From: Maribacter sp. 4G9
GTDB lineage: Bacteria; Bacteroidota; Bacteroidia; Flavobacteriales; Flavobacteriaceae
Direction of reading: 5' to 3'
DNA length: 43,468 bases
Assembly: GCF_002742265.1 (NCBI RefSeq)
Contig: NZ_MDGL01000056.1
Span: 1-43,468, forward strand
Shown here: positions 43,303 through 43,468 of the stretch, one piece after another
How positions within the stretch are numbered: position 1 is the first letter of the stretch
Layout: each line of letters opens with the position of its first letter
Notes under the pieces: generated by a model
Told to the model about the DNA's origin: nothing
Database searches by the model: none
What the model saw: the letters and a program-made list of their open reading frames with translations, nothing else
Position numbers and translations under genes: made by a program

Positions 43303-43468
43303 TGTTTACAAAAGTTATAGATACATACTTTACACTAAATTAGTCTCTAACCTTACTGATTGTTCCTTAGTTCTTAATTCATTTTCGTTAAAGTAGCCTA
43401 AAAATACGTTTCTATAAAATACTCTCCATATTCCGTTTCCCATTTCTAAGGCACCTATGTATTTTCCT
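43303..43468 (-). mobile_element. Insertion sequence with integrase-core transposase, 3' end only
   Basis: The right edge of the window is the end of an insertion sequence. The likely outer end begins TGTTTACAAAAG at 43303 on the plus strand, flush with the broken BNR gene. It carries the transposase C-terminus on the minus strand. The other end and any target duplication lie outside the window. Confidence 0.65.
43330..43468 (-). CDS. Integrase-core (IS481-like) transposase, C-terminal fragment
   Basis: The last 45 codons of a transposase, running off the right edge. The minus strand reads GKYIGALEMGNGIWRVFYRN, VFLGYFNENELRTKEQ and SVRLETNLV followed by TAA. The pattern G-x-W-x-V-x-Y-R-x-V-x-L-G-x-F is the small beta domain behind the DDE core of IS481-like integrase-core transposases. 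The exact IS family is tentative because the catalytic domain is not in the window. Confidence 0.7.
   Translation of the reverse strand, partial: GKYIGALEMGNGIWRVFYRNVFLGYFNENELRTKEQSVRLETNLV

Noticed and set aside
1-43468. CRISPR array, tRNA or rRNA genes, phage genes, or a complete composite transposon
   Set aside because: No regularly spaced repeats, cloverleaf sequences or phage structural genes were seen, and the two terminal IS fragments are of different types.

Overview
The window looks like chromosomal DNA of a marine-type member of the Flavobacteriaceae (Bacteroidota). The support is: a gliding-motility lipoprotein GldH behind a RicT-type PSP1 protein, a C-terminal type IX secretion (T9SS) sorting domain, an HU/SPOR fusion, a three-gene sdhCAB operon with one cytochrome b, many secreted peptidases and a sulfatase, and several promoters with the Bacteroidota -7 box TAnnTTTG. 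The exact genus cannot be read from the sequence alone. Both ends of the window lie inside insertion sequences (an IS3-type orfA start at the left, the C-terminus of an integrase-core transposase at the right). It therefore may be a whole contig broken at repeats.

Layout. 1-183: IS3-family end. 359-1639: secreted amidohydrolase. 1827-6608: housekeeping block (acyl-CoA thioesterase, HU/SPOR envelope protein, dprA, trpS, plsC). 6616-9160: regulatory block on the minus strand, an ECF sigma factor (TTG start) followed by a protein with a cytoplasmic head, one membrane helix and an outer-membrane-barrel-like C-terminus, plus a small lipoprotein. 9337-11706: recA and the divergent tRNA hydroxylase gene trhO, with a candidate structured small RNA between them. 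11860-15869: ricT-gldH-PBP1A operon. 15980-17341: 3-oxoacid CoA-transferase operon. 17503-17607: a possible 34-residue small protein with a strong terminator. 17855-21928: operon of S9 peptidase, GNAT acetyltransferase and beta-lactamase-like hydrolase. 21925-24298 (minus): aminotransferase, PfpI/DJ-1 protein and a Vsr-like nuclease. 24364-27807 (minus): sdhCAB with a well-formed promoter.

28243-32088 holds a large secreted redox protein (glucose/sorbosone dehydrogenase fold, diheme cytochrome, F5/8 type C, three Big2 domains, T9SS tail) whose reading frame is broken twice near the 5' end. 32145-33069 are two small genes (SpoIIAA/STAS-like and DUF2721). 33087-35972 is a 961-residue BNR/sortilin-type beta-propeller protein. 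36203-36781 is a lipoprotein cyclophilin. 36778-43302 (minus) is a degradative cluster: a second BNR/sortilin protein truncated by an insertion sequence, an M28 peptidase, a Cys-type sulfatase and another M28 peptidase.

How the parts work together: the secreted hydrolases (amidohydrolase, S9, two M28 peptidases, sulfatase, BNR proteins) suggest use of peptides and sulfated organic matter. CoA-transferase and succinate dehydrogenase feed the resulting carbon into central metabolism. The most interesting unexplained items are the recA/trhO small-RNA candidate, a Vsr-like nuclease lacking the classical zinc ligands and any methyltransferase partner, the doubly frameshifted T9SS heme protein, and the ECF sigma/membrane-anchored barrel pair. 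No CRISPR array, tRNA or rRNA was recognised.
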